Of a DNA stretch of 64,000 bases, positions 62,927 to 64,000 are shown piece by piece. Each line of letters starts with the position of its first letter. Position 1 is the first letter of the stretch. Made by a program: the position numbers and the translations under genes. The stretch spans positions 806,001 to 870,000 of the forward strand of contig NZ_CP039731.1 in assembly GCF_005155025.1 (NCBI RefSeq), read 5' to 3'. The notes beneath the pieces are model-generated. The model was not told the origin of the DNA, ran no database searches, and saw only the letters and a program-made list of their open reading frames with translations. The stretch is from Aquitalea aquatilis. GTDB taxonomy: Bacteria > Pseudomonadota > Gammaproteobacteria > Burkholderiales > Chromobacteriaceae.

Positions 62927-64000
62927 CGTTCGGTCAAAGCCTCTGCCTTGGCGCGCAGCACCGGTTTCAACAGGTAGGAAAGAATGCTCTTCTTGCCGGT
63001 CATGATGTCCACCTGGGCCACCATGCCCGGAATGATGGGCAGGTGCTTCTCGCCCAGCGCGCCCTGTCTGGTACGCACCTTGACGATATAAAAGGCATTG
63101 CCCTTGTCATCGGTCACCGTATCGGCACCGATTTCCTGCAAGCTGCCCTCCATCCCGCCATACACGGTGTAGTCATAGGCGGTAAAACGCACCATGGCAC
63201 GCTGACCAGGGCGCAGGAAGGCAATGTCGCGTGGCGAAACACGGGTTTCGATCATCAGCGAGTCTTCCAGCGGCACGATTTCCAGAATGTCCTTGCCCGG
63301 CTGCACCACACCACCAATGGTGTTGACGAACAGGCGCTTGACCTCGCCCTTCACCGGCGAGCGCACCTCGGACAGCTTCACCTTGTCCGCCAGGCCGGAA
63401 CTGCCTGCCGACAGGCTGTTGATCTTGCCCATGGTGTCGGACAGATCAGCACTGGCCTGATTGCGGAAATTCAGCTCCACTTCCTGAATCTTGTGGTTGG
63501 CTTCGCTGATGGCAGCCTGCAGCTTGGGAATCTGCGCCCCGGCCATGTCGCGCTCGCCCAGATAGCGCGATACATCGCGCTGCAGGCGCAGCAGGTCGAC
63601 ATCGGACACCGCGCCGGATTCCTTCAGGGGCTTGGTAACGGCCAGCTCGCGCTGGGTCAGCTGATAGCCTTGCTGCGCCTGTTCGTATCTGGCGCGCACC
63701 TCGTTCAACTCCTGCGAACGCTGGGTCAGCTCCTGGCGGGCAATGGACACCGTGGCATCCAGTTCGCGGCGCTTGGTCAGGTACAGATCCATTTCCTGCT
63801 TGGCCACATCGGGAGCCTGGGCGCTGACTTCCTTGGGCAGTTCGAACGGCACATTATTGGCGATGGCCCGCAGCCGTGCCGCCTTGCCGAGCAGGGACAG
63901 ATACTGCGCCTGGTTTTCGTTGAGCGAGGAAACAAAGCGGGTATTGTCGATATTCAGCAGCAGTTGGCCTTTTTGCACGATCTGGCCTTCCTTCACCAGA
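62923..64000 (-). CDS. lapC: HlyD/LapC-type membrane fusion protein (5' end missing)
   Basis: Periplasmic adaptor of a type I secretion system, linking the ABC transporter to TolC. About 359 codons are seen; the start lies beyond the right edge. It shows the lipoyl half-motif (KEGQIVQKGQLLLNIDNTRF), long alpha-helical hairpin (about 25-200), then the second lipoyl half (VRSPVKGEVKRLFVNTIGGV) and the beta-barrel (MIETRVSPRDIAFLRPGQRA), ending with the family C-terminus PGMVAQVDIMTGKKSILSYL. Paired with the adhesin and the tolC gene; LapB would be the next gene upstream. Confidence 0.93.
   Translation of the reverse strand, partial: LVKEGQIVQKGQLLLNIDNTRFVSSLNENQAQYLSLLGKAARLRAIANNVPFELPKEVSAQAPDVAKQEMDLYLTKRRELDATVSIARQELTQRSQELNEVRARYEQAQQGYQLTQRELAVTKPLKESGAVSDVDLLRLQRDVSRYLGERDMAGAQIPKLQAAISEANHKIQEVELNFRNQASADLSDTMGKINSLSAGSSGLADKVKLSEVRSPVKGEVKRLFVNTIGGVVQPGKDILEIVPLEDSLMIETRVSPRDIAFLRPGQRAMVRFTAYDYTVYGGMEGSLQEIGADTVTDDKGNAFYIVKVRTRQGALGEKHLPIIPGMVAQVDIMTGKKSILSYLLKPVLRAKAEALTER

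Overview
The window reads as a chromosomal segment of a betaproteobacterium, most like the Neisseriales/Chromobacteriaceae (Chromobacterium, Aquitalea, Vogesella). This is inferred from protein style, high GC, the mnmG-rsmG-parAB-atp order and the abundance of GGDEF/EAL, MCP and Lap-type genes; no database search was possible. Left part (1-10235, minus strand): the origin-proximal cluster mnmG-rsmG-parA-parB followed by the F1Fo ATP synthase operon atpI-B-E-F-H-A-G-D (atpD runs off the left edge), with a good sigma-70 promoter between parB and atpI. 10573-18122: housekeeping genes, namely an OlsB-type acyltransferase, trmO, a Tim44-like membrane protein, an EAL phosphodiesterase with a C-terminal extra domain, and the conserved block rsmI / lpoA-yraN-diaA-dolP. 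18168-18252: tRNA-Leu(CAA), followed at once by a complete type IC (EcoR124I-like) restriction-modification operon hsdM-hsdS-rhuM-hsdR (18474-25435). Its hsdS carries three tandem 12-bp TAEL repeats of the kind that set the spacer length of the recognition site. 25701-35983: an M24 peptidase-like protein, a TonB-dependent copper receptor with a neighbouring unrecognised lipoprotein, a small membrane protein, a CHASE-PAS-PAS-GGDEF-EAL protein, a TatD nuclease and a chemoreceptor. 35984-36938 holds no convincing gene but several stem-loops. 

Right part (36939-64000): a short FimV-like protein and a KfrA-like coiled-coil DNA-binding protein, then a Lap-type biofilm adhesion locus. It comprises an outer-membrane TolC/LapE channel, the periplasmic cysteine protease LapG, the degenerate GGDEF-EAL c-di-GMP receptor LapD, a giant adhesin of about 6049 residues (43992-62141, minus), a LuxR-type regulator with a degenerate receiver, and the start-truncated HlyD/LapC adaptor at the right edge. 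The expected logic, known from Pseudomonas, is that LapD bound to c-di-GMP sequesters LapG, so the adhesin stays anchored in the TolC channel by its N-terminal plug; when c-di-GMP falls, LapG cuts at the AAAG site at residues 113-116 and the adhesin is released. 

The most striking feature is the adhesin repeat array (47271-60992). It is exactly accounted for by 34 units of 327 bp, 6 of 324 bp and 2 of 330 bp. Each 327-bp unit opens with a 12-residue loop that matches a canonical EF-hand calcium site (DANNDGFINKAE and variants), so one protein could hold some 36 such sites. The array also shows very recent block duplications. At the distal end are a PA14-like and a galactose-binding-like domain, then a type I secretion C-terminus. 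Other points of interest are a MITE-like element with 20-bp imperfect terminal inverted repeats next to tolC and a U-rich repeat between atpB and atpE.
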